This document shows, piece by piece, positions 34,371 through 43,297 of a stretch of 64,000 nucleotides of DNA. The notes beneath the pieces were generated by a model. It had not been told where the DNA came from and searched no databases. It saw nothing but the letters and a program-made list of their open reading frames with translations. Every line of letters starts with the position of its first letter. The stretch's first letter is position 1. The position numbers and the translations under genes are program-made. This DNA comes from Marivita sp051859345. Its GTDB lineage: Bacteria > Pseudomonadota > Alphaproteobacteria > Rhodobacterales > Rhodobacteraceae. The stretch lies in the NCBI RefSeq assembly GCF_051859345.1, contig NZ_JBHYFV010000007.1:62001-126000 (forward strand), written 5' to 3'.

Positions 34371-36243
34371 TCAACTCGCGCGCCTGATCCCCTTGATCCC
34401 CATGAACCGCGCCCGCGCGCGCGGGTCACTGTCAAAGAGTGAGGCCAGTTGTTCCGTCATCGCACCTGCAAGCTGTTCGACATCGGTGATCGTCACCGCA
34501 CGTTCGTAGTAGCGCGTTACGTCATGGCCGATGCCGATGGCCAGCAATTCGACCTGGCGTCGCCGCTCGACCATGGCGATCACGTCGCGCAGGTGCTTTT
34601 CCAGATAATTCGCCGGGTTCACCGACAGGGTGCTGTCATCCACCGGCGCGCCATCCGAAATCACCATCAGGATCTTGCGCGCCTCGGAACGGTGCAGCAT
34701 TCGCCGGTGTGCCCATTCAAGCGCTTCGCCGTCGATATTTTCCTTCAACAGGCCTTCCTTCATCATCAGCCCGAGGTTGGACCGCGTCCGCCGCCAGGGC
34801 GCATCGGCACTCTTGTAGACGATGTGACGCAGGTCGTTCAGACGGCCGGGTTGTTGTTCACGGCCTTCGTTCAGCCACTTCTCGCGCGCCTGTCCGCCCT
34901 TCCATGCGCGGGTGGTGAAACCAAGTATCTCCACCTTGACCGAGCAGCGTTCCAGTGTCCTTGCCAGAACGTCGGCACAGATCGCCGCGATGGATATGGG
35001 CCGTCCGCGCATCGACCCGGAATTGTCCAGAAGCAACGTCACCACCGTGTCGCGGAACTCGGTGTCTTTCTCGACCTTGAAGGACAGCGGAGTCGTCGGG
35101 TTCGCCACCACGCGGGCAAGGCGACCGGCATCCAGAATGCCTTCCTCCAGATCGAATTCCCACGACCGGTTCTGCTGCGCTTGCAAACGGCGCTGCAACT
35201 TGTTCGCCAGGCGGCTCACCGCGCCTTTGAGCGGTTCAAGCTGCTGGTCAAGATAGGCGCGCAGGCGTTCCAACTCGACCGGTTCAGCCAGATCCTCGGC
35301 GAGGATTTCCTCGTCATGGGTGGTGTCGAACACCTTGTAATCCGGATCCGCTTCCGAGATCGGCGCAGGGGGAGGCGGTTCAAGCGNNNNNNNNNNCCTC
35401 TTCGCCCATTTCCTGATCGGCCATCTCGTCCATCGAGACCTGAGCCTGGCTTGGGTCCTGGGTTTCGTCCTGGCTCGACTCGGGGCTGGCGTCGCTGTCT
35501 TCGGCCTGGTCTTCGTCCTGACCTGTACTGTCGGGTTCCTGATCGTCGTCGCTGCCCTCTTCGGCTTGATCCTGGGACTCGTCGTCCAATTCGTCCGGGT
35601 CATCACCCAGTTGATCGCCATAGCCCAGGTCGGTGATCACCGCGCGGGTGAAGCGGGCAAAGGCGGCCTGATCGTCCAGCACATCGTCCAGGTTCTCCAG
35701 CGTTCCGCCAGCCTGATTTTCGATAAAGCCGCGCCACAGTTCCATCACGTTCTGCGCGCCTTCGGGCAGGTCGCGCCCTGTGGCAAGATGTCGGACCAGA
35801 TATCCCGCTGCCGACGGCAGGGGTGCCTCGGACGCTTCCTTGATCTGGTCATACCCCCGGCGCAGGGCCTCGTGTCCGATCTTTGCATCGATATTGCCTG
35901 CCGTGCCGGGCATGTCGCGCGCGCCCATTGCCTCGCAGCGGGCGGTTTCCATCGACTCGTAAAGTTCGCGCGCCAGATCGCCTTGGGGGGCATAGCGCGC
36001 ATGGGTGCCCGCATCGTGATAGCGGCGATACATCGCCATTGCATCCGCCGTGCCCCGTGCCAGCAGAACCTCGTCGCGGGTCAGCCGTCGACTGATCTGC
36101 GGCAAGCGCATCGCATCGCCGGAAATCCCGGCAGGATCAACGGAATAGCTGACCGTCAGGTCCGGGTCGCGGGCCATGACCTTGGTCGCTTCGGCCAAGG
36201 CCTTCTTGAACGGATCGGCGGGGTTGTCGGTCGGTTTGCTCAT
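34371..36243 (-). CDS. cobT: Cobaltochelatase subunit CobT, interrupted by a sequence gap
   Basis: CobT is a subunit of the ATP-dependent CobNST chelatase that inserts cobalt into hydrogenobyrinic diamide in aerobic B12 synthesis. The N-part (36243-35397) starts MSKPTDNPADPFKKAL and runs into a long acidic DDEQ-rich stretch. The C-part (35386-34371) has DPDYKVFDTTHDEEILAEDL, a VWA domain with the MIDAS motif DNSGSMRG, and MVISDGAPVDDST. The 10 N at 35387-35396 break the frame only because the placeholder length is not a multiple of three; bases on both sides fit one frame if the real gap is a multiple of three. Confidence 0.9.
35387..35396. other. Assembly gap of 10 N within cobT
   Basis: Ten undetermined bases in the acidic, repetitive linker of cobT. 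Flanking codon phases (35397 is codon position 1, 35386 is position 2) imply the true missing length is a multiple of three, so 10 is a placeholder. Confidence 0.95.
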
Positions 36244-36659
36244 TTCAAGTCCCGTGTTTCCGGATGGCGTTCCGCAAAATCCTCACAGATGGCACTTAGC
36301 CGTTCAAAGATGTCCCGGCTTTGCGTGTCGCCTCCGTAAATATAGCTTTCCATCAGTCGCGTCATCAGCGGACGTTGCGCAGCGATGTAGGAATCGACCT
36401 CTGCATCCCGCTCTGCCAGTCGCAGCGCCACCTTGCGAAAGGCCTCCGCTGCCTGCGCATCGCTTGGGTCCGTGTCCAGATAGGCGGAAACCTTGGCATA
36501 ATCAGAGTACCCGTACCAGAACGCGGCGCATTGTGCGGCTGGGTGAAGGGCGTCTTGGGCCGTGGCCATTGATCCAACCGCCACCGTTGCAAGGGCAAGG
36601 GCCATGCGTCCACCACGTCGCGTGGCGGACATCAGAGGGATGTGATGGCGCAGCGTCAC
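36240..36659 (-). CDS. Small exported protein between cobS and cobT
   Basis: 139 residues. A basic start and ALALATVAVGSMATAQ look like a Sec signal peptide with cleavage near ATA-QD. The mature part is helical, with CAAFWYGYSDYAKV, many charged residues and one further cysteine (SAICEDF). Starts are uncertain: GTG 36659 overlaps the cobS stop (GTGA), and internal MSATRR or MALALA starts are possible. It overlaps the cobT start by ATGA. Such a gene in this position is common in Rhodobacterales, but its role is unknown; the overlaps suggest coordinated expression with cobaltochelatase. Confidence 0.7.
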   Translation of the reverse strand: MTLRHHIPLMSATRRGGRMALALATVAVGSMATAQDALHPAAQCAAFWYGYSDYAKVSAYLDTDPSDAQAAEAFRKVALRLAERDAEVDSYIAAQRPLMTRLMESYIYGGDTQSRDIFERLSAICEDFAERHPETRDLK

Positions 36660-37642
36660 CCAATACTCAGGCTGGCCGCGCTTTCGGGAAGTTCCTCGTC
36701 AAAGCAGCGCTGGTAGAACTCTGCCACGGTCTGGCGTTCCAGCTCATCACATTTGTTGAGGAACGACACGCGGAACGCATAGCCCACATCGCGGAAGATC
36801 TCGGCATTCTGCGCCCAGGCGATCACGGTCCGCGGGCTCATCACCGTGGACAGATCGCCCGACATGAACGCGGTACGCGACAGGTCCGCCACGGTCACCA
36901 TCTGGCGCACGGTCTTGCGGCCCTTCTCGGTGTTGTAATGCGGTGCCTTGGACAGAACGATGGATGTCTCGGCGTCGATCGACAGGTAGTTCAGCGTCGC
37001 CACCAGTGACCATCGGTCCATCTGGCCCTGGTTGATCTGCTGGGTGCCATGATACAGCCCCGTCGTGTCACCCAAGCCGACAGTGTTGGCCGTGGCGAAG
37101 ATGCGGAAATACTTGTGCGGCGTGATGACTTCGTTCTGGTCGAGCAGCGTCAGCTTGCCGTCGGTCTCAAGAACCCGCTGGATCACGAACATCACGTCGG
37201 CGCGGCCCGCGTCGTATTCGTCGAACACGATGGCGGTCGGGTTGCGCAGCGCCCAGGGCAGGATGCCTTCCTGGAACTGCGTGACCTGCTTGCCGTCGAT
37301 CAGTTTGATTGCGTCCTTGCCGATCAGGTCGATCCGGCTGATGTGGCTATCGAGGTTGACGCGCACGCAGGGCCAGTTCAGCCGCGCCGCGATCTGTTCG
37401 ATATGGGTGGACTTCCCGGTGCCGTGATACCCCTGGATCATCACCCGGCGGTTGTTGCGGAATCCAGCCAGAATCGCCATCGTCGTATCGCGGTCGAACT
37501 TGTAGGTGCTGTCGATGTCCGGGACACGTTCCGTGCGCTCGGGAAAGCCATGGACAATCATGTCCGTATCAATGCCAAACACCTCACGCGCCGAAATTTC
37601 TTCTGTCGGTTTGGCGTTGATGTCGATCGTCCCGTCGGCCAT
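36656..37642 (-). CDS. cobS: Cobaltochelatase subunit CobS
   Basis: The MoxR-like AAA+ ATPase of the CobNST complex. 328 residues show the characteristic start with ISAREVFGIDTDM, Walker A GYHGTGKST (71-79), Walker B AIVFDEYDAG near 137-146, and the sensor region RIFATANTVGLGD. The C-terminus FLNKCDELERQTVAEFYQRCFDEELP matches the family. It forms the first gene of a translationally coupled cobS-small gene-cobT operon and diverges from the ECF sigma gene over 88 bp. Confidence 0.95.
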   Translation of the reverse strand: MADGTIDINAKPTEEISAREVFGIDTDMIVHGFPERTERVPDIDSTYKFDRDTTMAILAGFRNNRRVMIQGYHGTGKSTHIEQIAARLNWPCVRVNLDSHISRIDLIGKDAIKLIDGKQVTQFQEGILPWALRNPTAIVFDEYDAGRADVMFVIQRVLETDGKLTLLDQNEVITPHKYFRIFATANTVGLGDTTGLYHGTQQINQGQMDRWSLVATLNYLSIDAETSIVLSKAPHYNTEKGRKTVRQMVTVADLSRTAFMSGDLSTVMSPRTVIAWAQNAEIFRDVGYAFRVSFLNKCDELERQTVAEFYQRCFDEELPESAASLSIG

Positions 37643-37730
37643 GTTGCGGACATCCTTCTCAGCTGGGGTTTTGCGATTGTGTCGTGCAACATAATGGCGG
37701 GAGGGGCAAGGGAAAGGGTACGGTATTTCG

Positions 37731-38276
37731 GTGATGACTCCGCAAGAAGAGGTCGAAACCCTTCTCTCCCGCGTGGCGATGGGCGACCGTGGTGCCTTTA
37801 CCAGCCTCTATGACAGGACCTCCGCGAAACTTTTCGGTGTGTGTCTGCGTGTGTTGAATGATCGCGCAGAAGCCGAGGAGGTGTTGCAGGAGGTATTTGT
37901 GACCGTGTGGAACAAGGCGGACAGTTACAGGGTCAACGGGTATTCCCCGATGACCTGGCTGATCACGATCACCCGCAATCGCGCGGTGGATCGTCGCCGC
38001 GCGCTAAGGCAGCCGCCTGCACCGATCGAGACAGCCGATCTGATGCCCGACAGCAAGCCGGGCCCCGAAGGCACGGCGATTGCGCTTTCCGAAGCGCGCC
38101 AGATCACGAAGTGCCTTGACGAATTGCCGACGGCGCGGGCGCATCTGGTGCGGCGCGTTTACCTGGATGGCGACAGCTATAACGATCTGGCAGACGCGAC
38201 CGGTGTGAACCTCAACACCATTCGCACATGGCTGCGGCGCAGCCTGATGTCCTTGCGGGAGTGTCTGAGCCGATGA
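37731..38276 (+). CDS. ECF sigma factor
   Basis: 181 residues of the RNA polymerase sigma-70 ECF type. Region 2 is seen in FTSLYDRTSAKLFGVCLRVLNDRAEAEEVLQEVFVTVW (residues about 23-61), with WLITITRNRAVDRRR as region 2.4. Region 4 HTH is YNDLADATGVNLNTIRTWLRRSLMSLRECL. The partner anti-sigma gene overlaps by ATGA. This ECF/RskA-like pairing with a downstream redox enzyme suggests an envelope or oxidative stress response. Confidence 0.93.
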   Translation: MMTPQEEVETLLSRVAMGDRGAFTSLYDRTSAKLFGVCLRVLNDRAEAEEVLQEVFVTVWNKADSYRVNGYSPMTWLITITRNRAVDRRRALRQPPAPIETADLMPDSKPGPEGTAIALSEARQITKCLDELPTARAHLVRRVYLDGDSYNDLADATGVNLNTIRTWLRRSLMSLRECLSR

Positions 38277-38986
38277 GTGACATGACAACTCCGCCGCAGG
38301 GACCAGAAGACGATGATCCGCGCGCACTGGCTGCGGAATATGCTCTGGGCCTCTTGAGCGATGAAGTACAGGCCGATTTTGAGGCACGCTTGGCGGAAGA
38401 CCCCGATTTGCGCGACGAGGTTGTGACCTGGCAAGAGCATTTTGCCGGGTTGATGATCGACGAGGTCGATGAAGTGACACCTTCGCCGCAAGTGCGCAAA
38501 CGGCTGGAATCGATCCTGTTCAAATCCGATGAACCGTCGTTCTGGCAACAGCTTTGGCCCTATGGTCTGGGCGGCGTGGCCGCAGCGCTTGTGTTGTGGT
38601 TCGCCATCACAAGTGGCGTGATCGTTCCGGACGAAGACGCCCTGCGCGCCGATCTTGTCGCAGAGCTTGCACCTACGCCGGATGGGGAGGGGCTGGTTCT
38701 GAGCGCCAGTGTCGACACCACCCGTGGTGCCGTCCGGGTTGTGCGCGCTGGCGGACAGCCGCCGGACGGCCGCGTGTTCGAGCTGTGGCTGATCGCCGGA
38801 GACGCGGCGCCTGTGTCTCTGGGTCTGCTTGAAGAACAGGAAAGCACGGTGATTGATCTGCCAGAGCAGGTGCTGGCCCTCTTGCCCGGCGCGGTACTCG
38901 CGATTTCCGATGAACCGCCGGGTGGGTCCCCGACCGGGGCTCCAACAGGGGCCGTGCGGGCGGCAGGCGCGCTCACGCCTTCGTGA
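38273..38986 (+). CDS. RskA-family anti-sigma factor
   Basis: 237 residues: an N-terminal sigma-binding segment with the sequence LAAEYALGLLSDEVQADFEARLAEDPDLRDEV (about residues 15-46), one membrane helix around LGGVAAALVLWFAITSGVI, and an extracytoplasmic RskA domain with VFELWLIAGDAAPVSLGLL and a Gly/Pro-rich tail. No Cys/His zinc motif (ZAS) is evident, which sets it apart from ChrR-type. It should hold the upstream sigma factor inactive until a periplasmic signal, perhaps by regulated proteolysis. The start overlaps the sigma stop (ATGA). Confidence 0.9.
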   Translation: MSDMTTPPQGPEDDDPRALAAEYALGLLSDEVQADFEARLAEDPDLRDEVVTWQEHFAGLMIDEVDEVTPSPQVRKRLESILFKSDEPSFWQQLWPYGLGGVAAALVLWFAITSGVIVPDEDALRADLVAELAPTPDGEGLVLSASVDTTRGAVRVVRAGGQPPDGRVFELWLIAGDAAPVSLGLLEEQESTVIDLPEQVLALLPGAVLAISDEPPGGSPTGAPTGAVRAAGALTPS

Positions 38987-39082
38987 TCACGATGTGATGT
39001 GATTGTTGAAACACTGACCGCACGGCGTCCGTGTCTACCTCCGACCCGCATCGAAAACCGGTGGGGAGAATTGGAGGACGAC

Positions 39083-39652
39083 ATGACATTCAAGACACTT
39101 TTCACCGCGTGTGTGACTGCAACCGCTTTGACGGGCGCCGCTTCTGCCCAGAGCATGTCCGGCACGGACAACCCGATGGTGGGTGGTGCGGCCATGTTCG
39201 CTGACAAGACCATTGTCGAAAACGCCGTGAATTCGGCGGACCACACCACACTGGTCGCCGCTGTCAAAGCTGCGGGTCTTGTCGATACGCTGATGGGGGA
39301 AGGCCCGTTTACGGTGTTTGCACCGACAAATGCCGCCTTTGACCGTATTTCAGACGAATCTCTGAACGCGCTTCTTCAGCCTGAAGCCAAAGCGCAGCTG
39401 ACACAGATCCTGACCTGTCACGTCGTCGCCACCAACGCGATGTCGGATGCCATTGCCGGGATGATCGCGGATGATGGCGGGATGCATCCCGTTCCGACCG
39501 TAGGTGGCTGTACGCTTCAGGCGGAGATGAGCGGCGACACCATCACGCTCACAGACGAAAACGGTCGTGAGGCGACTGTGACAATTGCAGATGTGAGGCA
39601 GTCAAACGGTGTGATCCATGTGATCGACCGTGTTCTTTTGCCGGCTCAGTAA
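39083..39652 (+). CDS. Exported fasciclin (FAS1) domain protein
   Basis: 189 residues with a Sec signal peptide (MTFKTLFTACVTATALTGAASA) and a FAS1 domain: the H1-like FTVFAPTNAAFDRI and the H2-like IHVIDRVLLPAQ at the C-terminus. FAS1 proteins mediate adhesion at the cell surface or periplasm. ATG 39083 has GGAGGACGAC ahead; the longer frame from 38999 is not favoured. Position directly after the ECF/anti-sigma pair suggests it is a target of that sigma factor, as seen in related clusters. Confidence 0.9.
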   Translation: MTFKTLFTACVTATALTGAASAQSMSGTDNPMVGGAAMFADKTIVENAVNSADHTTLVAAVKAAGLVDTLMGEGPFTVFAPTNAAFDRISDESLNALLQPEAKAQLTQILTCHVVATNAMSDAIAGMIADDGGMHPVPTVGGCTLQAEMSGDTITLTDENGREATVTIADVRQSNGVIHVIDRVLLPAQ

Positions 39653-39763
39653 ATCCCCCAATCCCCACCACGGGGAGTGATGAGATCGCGCAAAAGTGTG
39701 TGCCCTGGCCTTGCGTCACAGCGGGCTGGGGCACCATCTAGTTGGTAGTTCGAGGAGGATCCC

Positions 39764-40237
39764 ATGTTGAGACGACATTTCTTGCAAGGCACAGCCGCAT
39801 TGTTGGGCTTCACCGGTTCCGCCAGGATGGCCACTGCGGCCGAAGGCACATTCGAAGTGACGCGCACCGAGGCGGAATGGAAATCCATGCTGAACTCGCA
39901 GGAATACCGGGTGATGCGGGAAGAGGGGACAGAGCGGGCCTTTACCTCACCCCTGAATGACGAAAAGCGCGCGGGCATGTTCCATTGCAAGGGATGCGAC
40001 CTCGCGCTGTATGCGTCCGAGCACAAATACGATAGCGGCACAGGATGGCCAAGCTTTTGGCAAGCACAGGCCAACGCGATCGAGACAAAACCGGACCGGT
40101 CCCTGTTTGGAACTCGCACAGAATGCCATTGCCGCCGGTGTGGCAGCCATATGGGCCATATCTTTGACGATGGGCCACAGCCTACGGGCAAACGCCACTG
40201 TATCAACGGTGTCAGCCTGAGCTTCCGCGCGGCATAA
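39764..40237 (+). CDS. msrB: Exported methionine-R-sulfoxide reductase B
   Basis: 157 residues. A Tat-like signal MLRRHFLQGTAALLG with a twin Arg precedes the MsrB domain: zinc cysteines C75, C78 (CKGC) and C123, C126 (CRRC), the GTGWPSFW motif, and catalytic C146 in GKRHCINGVSLSF. It reduces methionine-R-sulfoxide in exported proteins. It lies 111 bp after the fasciclin gene and likely belongs to the same stress regulon. Confidence 0.93.
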   Translation: MLRRHFLQGTAALLGFTGSARMATAAEGTFEVTRTEAEWKSMLNSQEYRVMREEGTERAFTSPLNDEKRAGMFHCKGCDLALYASEHKYDSGTGWPSFWQAQANAIETKPDRSLFGTRTECHCRRCGSHMGHIFDDGPQPTGKRHCINGVSLSFRAA

Positions 40238-40241
40238 GCGC

Positions 40242-40286
40242 CGCAGGATTTTCGAAAATCCTGCGTAAACTCTTTGAAGAGTTTAC
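40242..40286. terminator. Paired palindromic hairpins between convergent msrB and UbiH-type gene
   Basis: Hairpin 1: CGCAGGATTTTC (40242-40253) directly followed by its exact complement GAAAATCCTGCG (to 40265), 24 nt. Hairpin 2: GTAAACTCTT (40265-40274), TG, AAGAGTTTAC (40277-40286). They share base 40265 and lie 5 nt before each converging stop codon. A bidirectional terminator is likely; the unusual doubled layout repeats elsewhere in the window. Confidence 0.75.
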
Positions 40287-40290
40287 GCCC

Positions 40291-41487
40291 TCAGTTCCCG
40301 CGTGCGCCAAGCCCCAGTTGCATCAGCGTCTTGCGTACCGGTTTTAACGTATAAAGCGCATCCAGCCCCTTAGCGCGGATATCCCGCAGCGGTTGCGCGC
40401 TGAGCATGGATGTCCGGTTGAGCAGCGTAATGCCCGCGACCCGTGCGCGGATATCCACGATGCGCTTTTGGTGATAGGCGTCCAGCATCCTGCGGTTGCC
40501 GATATCCCCATCCGCCTGACGCGCCAGATCGCGCAGGACGCTGAGATCGGTCAAACTCATGTTGAGACCCTGCGCGCCGATAGGTGGCACCACATGCGCC
40601 GCTTCGGCGACAAGGGCGATCCGTTCACCGCTAAGCCTGTCCGCATGTTGGCTGATGATTGGCCAGACGGTGCGCCGCGACGCCAGTCTGAGCGGGCCGA
40701 AAAGATTGCAGGATCGGGTGGTCATGGCCTCTTCGAACGCCTCAGTCTCAAGCGCGGCCAGGGCATCGGCCTTCGGGCCTTCCTCCATCCAGACAATCGC
40801 CGACGACGGGCACCCGTCAAGGTCGGGCAGGGGCACAAAGGTGAACGGTCCCCCGGTGCGATGAATCTCGGTCGATATGTTCTCATGCGGGATCGGGTGG
40901 GTGACTGCAAAGGCCAATGCCTTCTGGCCAAACCGGGTGGTCTGAACGTCGATCCCGGCGGCTTTTCGCATCGGTGAGGTGCGGCCATCGGCGGCGATCA
41001 CCAGCTTGCAGCGCAGCTTGCTGCCGTCGCTCAGTCCGACGCGGGCTTCCGCCTCGCGGGTGAACAGCGATGTTGTTCCGAGGCCGGCGCGGAACGTGAC
41101 GGTCTCAAGACCCTGCAAATGCGCAAGAAATTCCCGGCGCAACAGCCAGTTTGGCAGGTTCCAGCCAAACGGCAGGTCCGAGATGTCCGAGGCATTGAAA
41201 GCCTTGGTCACGCGCGCGTCCGGAGCGACTCCGCCCGCATCGACAATGCGCATGACCTGAAGCGGCATGGCATGGTCGGCCAGACGTGCCCAAAGGCCGA
41301 TATCCTCCAGAAACGCTTGCGCCGGTTGCAGAAACGCCGTGGTGCGCAGATCTGCCCCTTCGGCGTCGCGGTCGGTCACGGGCGGCGTCGGATCGAGACA
41401 CAGAACCGAATACCCTTCAGCGCCAAATGCAGCGGCGGCTGCAAGACCGGCGATGCCGCCTCCTGAAACGATGATGTCATAGTCCAT
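40291..41487 (-). CDS. UbiH/UbiF-family FAD-dependent hydroxylase
   Basis: 398 residues, a group A flavoprotein monooxygenase related to UbiH/Coq6 that hydroxylates the ubiquinone ring. The FAD GxGxxG is in IIVSGGGIAGLAAAAAFG, the DG motif in LVIAADGRTSPMR, and the third FAD motif in ALVAEAAHVVPPIGAQGLNMSLTDL. A variant GEAAH replaces the usual GDAAH. The ubiquinone ring position cannot be decided from sequence. The gene starts 321 bp above the small membrane protein gene on the same strand. Confidence 0.88.
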   Translation of the reverse strand: MDYDIIVSGGGIAGLAAAAAFGAEGYSVLCLDPTPPVTDRDAEGADLRTTAFLQPAQAFLEDIGLWARLADHAMPLQVMRIVDAGGVAPDARVTKAFNASDISDLPFGWNLPNWLLRREFLAHLQGLETVTFRAGLGTTSLFTREAEARVGLSDGSKLRCKLVIAADGRTSPMRKAAGIDVQTTRFGQKALAFAVTHPIPHENISTEIHRTGGPFTFVPLPDLDGCPSSAIVWMEEGPKADALAALETEAFEEAMTTRSCNLFGPLRLASRRTVWPIISQHADRLSGERIALVAEAAHVVPPIGAQGLNMSLTDLSVLRDLARQADGDIGNRRMLDAYHQKRIVDIRARVAGITLLNRTSMLSAQPLRDIRAKGLDALYTLKPVRKTLMQLGLGARGN

Positions 41488-41565
41488 GGCGTGACCCTTC
41501 GGGCAGTTTCCTGATCGGGTTCTAGCCCGGCTTATCGCAAAGCGCGATGCGTCAGGGCGCCCGCG

Positions 41566-41811
41566 TTACTTACCAACCGTAATCAGGATCAGCGTCACCA
41601 TCACAACCGGGACCATCGCGAGGGCCGTCATGCTCAGAGCCACGATGCCCCACTTCATCACCGCAAGCACGACAAGTGTCAGCAGGGCGACCAGAAGATA
41701 ATAAATCGTGTCGGATGATCCTTCTTTCAGATCGCGCGCGATCCAACCGAAAACGGGAACGGAATAAAACGCGCTGCGACGGCGCGACTGCATTGGCTCG
41801 GAAACAGACAT
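41566..41811 (-). CDS. Small inner-membrane protein
   Basis: 81 residues from ATG 41811 (GAGGAA upstream). A basic, Ser-rich N-terminus and FGWIARDLKEG precede two predicted membrane helices, YYLLVALLTLVVLAVMKWGIVAL and MTALAMVPVVMVTLILITV. I recognise no named family; this looks like a conserved Rhodobacterales small membrane protein. It lies 78 bp from the UbiH-type gene and is codirectional with the HAD gene upstream. Confidence 0.7.
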   Translation of the reverse strand: MSVSEPMQSRRRSAFYSVPVFGWIARDLKEGSSDTIYYLLVALLTLVVLAVMKWGIVALSMTALAMVPVVMVTLILITVGK

Positions 41812-41898
41812 GTAGGATTCCTCTTTTACCTCTATCGGAGATAGGTGCGCTGTGCCGGACAAAAACTGCCAAATTGCCGCAATGCGGCGATTATGCGG

Positions 41899-42543
41899 TC
41901 AGGTCAGTCGCGCAAGGAATTCCGTCAGTTCGGATGTATGGTGATGAATGTGATCGGCCTTGATCGCATCCGGGGCGACATGGACGGTGCGCATCCCCAT
42001 CGCATGCGGCGCGGCAAGGTTGCGGGGGTCGTCTTCGAACATTGCCGCGCTTTTTGTGTCGATACCATCGCGGCCGAAGACCTTTTCGAAGGCACTGCGT
42101 TCGGGTTTCGGGTGAAAGTCGGCATGTTCCACGCCGTAGACCGCGTCGAAGATATCGTCCAACCCGCGCGCCCTGAGCACGTTGCGCGCGTAGGGGGCCG
42201 ATCCGTTTGTGTAAACGATCTTGCGTCCAGGCAAGTCCTTGATCAGGGACGCAAGATAGGGGTCTTCGGACAGAACGGTGAAATCAATGTCATGCACGTC
42301 ATGCAGATAGGGTGACGGGTCCACATCATGTTCGCGCATCAGGCCAGCCAGCGTAGTGCCGTAGGTTTTCCAATAGTCGAGCCGCAGTTCATTCGCCCGG
42401 TGTCGGTCGACCCCGATCGCGTCCATGACAAACTGGGTCATGCGCACCTCGATCTGGTCAAACAGACGCACCGCAGGTGAATAAAGCGTGTTGTCGAGGT
42501 CAAAGACCCAGTGGCGCACATGTGTGAAAGCTGACTTTACCAT
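41899..42543 (-). CDS. HAD-family pyrimidine 5'-nucleotidase
   Basis: 214 residues of the HAD superfamily resembling the SDT1/YjjG-like pyrimidine nucleotidases. The catalytic DxD is D15-L-D17 in HWVFDLDNTLY, motif II KIVYTNGS, the motif III lysine in HPKPERSAFEKVF, and motif IV MFEDDPRNL. It should dephosphorylate nucleoside monophosphates. ATG 42543 is used; the open frame reaches 42579. It diverges from the GntR regulator across 103 bp. Confidence 0.88.
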   Translation of the reverse strand: MVKSAFTHVRHWVFDLDNTLYSPAVRLFDQIEVRMTQFVMDAIGVDRHRANELRLDYWKTYGTTLAGLMREHDVDPSPYLHDVHDIDFTVLSEDPYLASLIKDLPGRKIVYTNGSAPYARNVLRARGLDDIFDAVYGVEHADFHPKPERSAFEKVFGRDGIDTKSAAMFEDDPRNLAAPHAMGMRTVHVAPDAIKADHIHHHTSELTEFLARLT

Positions 42544-42646
42544 AGGATGCAATCTACGCGCGCCGTAAGGGCGCGGCAATGGCTCAACTTGCGTCTTTCG
42601 CCGTCCCGGCGCTATCGTGCGGAAAGTTGAACAAGGATCACGCGGT

Positions 42647-43297
42647 ATGAAAGATGTGAAGCCCCCTCAGAAGGACGCGTACGCCTCGATCCTGGAGGCG
42701 ATTGATGTCGGCGTCTACCGGCCCGGCGACCGACTGGTTGAAAGCGATCTGGCGGAACGGTTCGGGATGTCCCGCACTCCCATCCGCGAAGCGTTGCAGC
42801 GGCTTGAAACGCAGTCTCTTCTGACGCGGGACGGGCGTTCCCTGATTGTGGCGTCACTGGATCACAACCAGATGGCCGAGCTGTATGTGGTCCGCACCGA
42901 ACTTGAAGGCTTGGCGGCGCGATTGGCCGCGCGGCATGCCACCGAGGAAGAGGTGCAGGTTCTCAGAGGCATGGTCGAGGATGACCGGGCGTTGCTGGAG
43001 GATCCTTCGGCCCTTGCGCGGGCCAACCGGCGGTTTCACAAGCAGATCCACCTTGCGTCTCACAACCGGTTCCTTGTGCAGCAGTTGGACCTTGTCCACC
43101 GCTCCATGGCGCTCATGGCGACAACATCTCTCGCGGCGCAGGGCCGCGGAGAGATCGCACTTGCCGAACATCAGGCGATTGTCGATGCGATCACCCAGCG
43201 TGACGAAGACGCCGCCTACAAGGCGCTGCGCGATCATATCTCGGTGGCCTTCGTCACCCGGCTCAAGCTTGATTCAATGTCCAAGGAAGCGGTGTAG
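42647..43297 (+). CDS. GntR-family (FCD) transcriptional regulator
   Basis: 216 residues: winged HTH with YRPGDRLVESDLAERFGMSRTPIREALQRLE (about 28-58), followed by an all-helical FCD effector domain with typical ligand residues in ANRRFHKQIHLASHNRFL and EHQAIVDAITQRDEDAA. The effector is unknown. The start has AAGGA 10 nt upstream. Its stop abuts the stop of the converging glycosyltransferase gene without a single intervening base. Confidence 0.9.
   Translation: MKDVKPPQKDAYASILEAIDVGVYRPGDRLVESDLAERFGMSRTPIREALQRLETQSLLTRDGRSLIVASLDHNQMAELYVVRTELEGLAARLAARHATEEEVQVLRGMVEDDRALLEDPSALARANRRFHKQIHLASHNRFLVQQLDLVHRSMALMATTSLAAQGRGEIALAEHQAIVDAITQRDEDAAYKALRDHISVAFVTRLKLDSMSKEAV

Noticed and set aside
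34371..36243. cobT as a frameshifted pseudogene
   Set aside because: The apparent frameshift is produced by the placeholder run of 10 N; codon phase is consistent with an intact gene.
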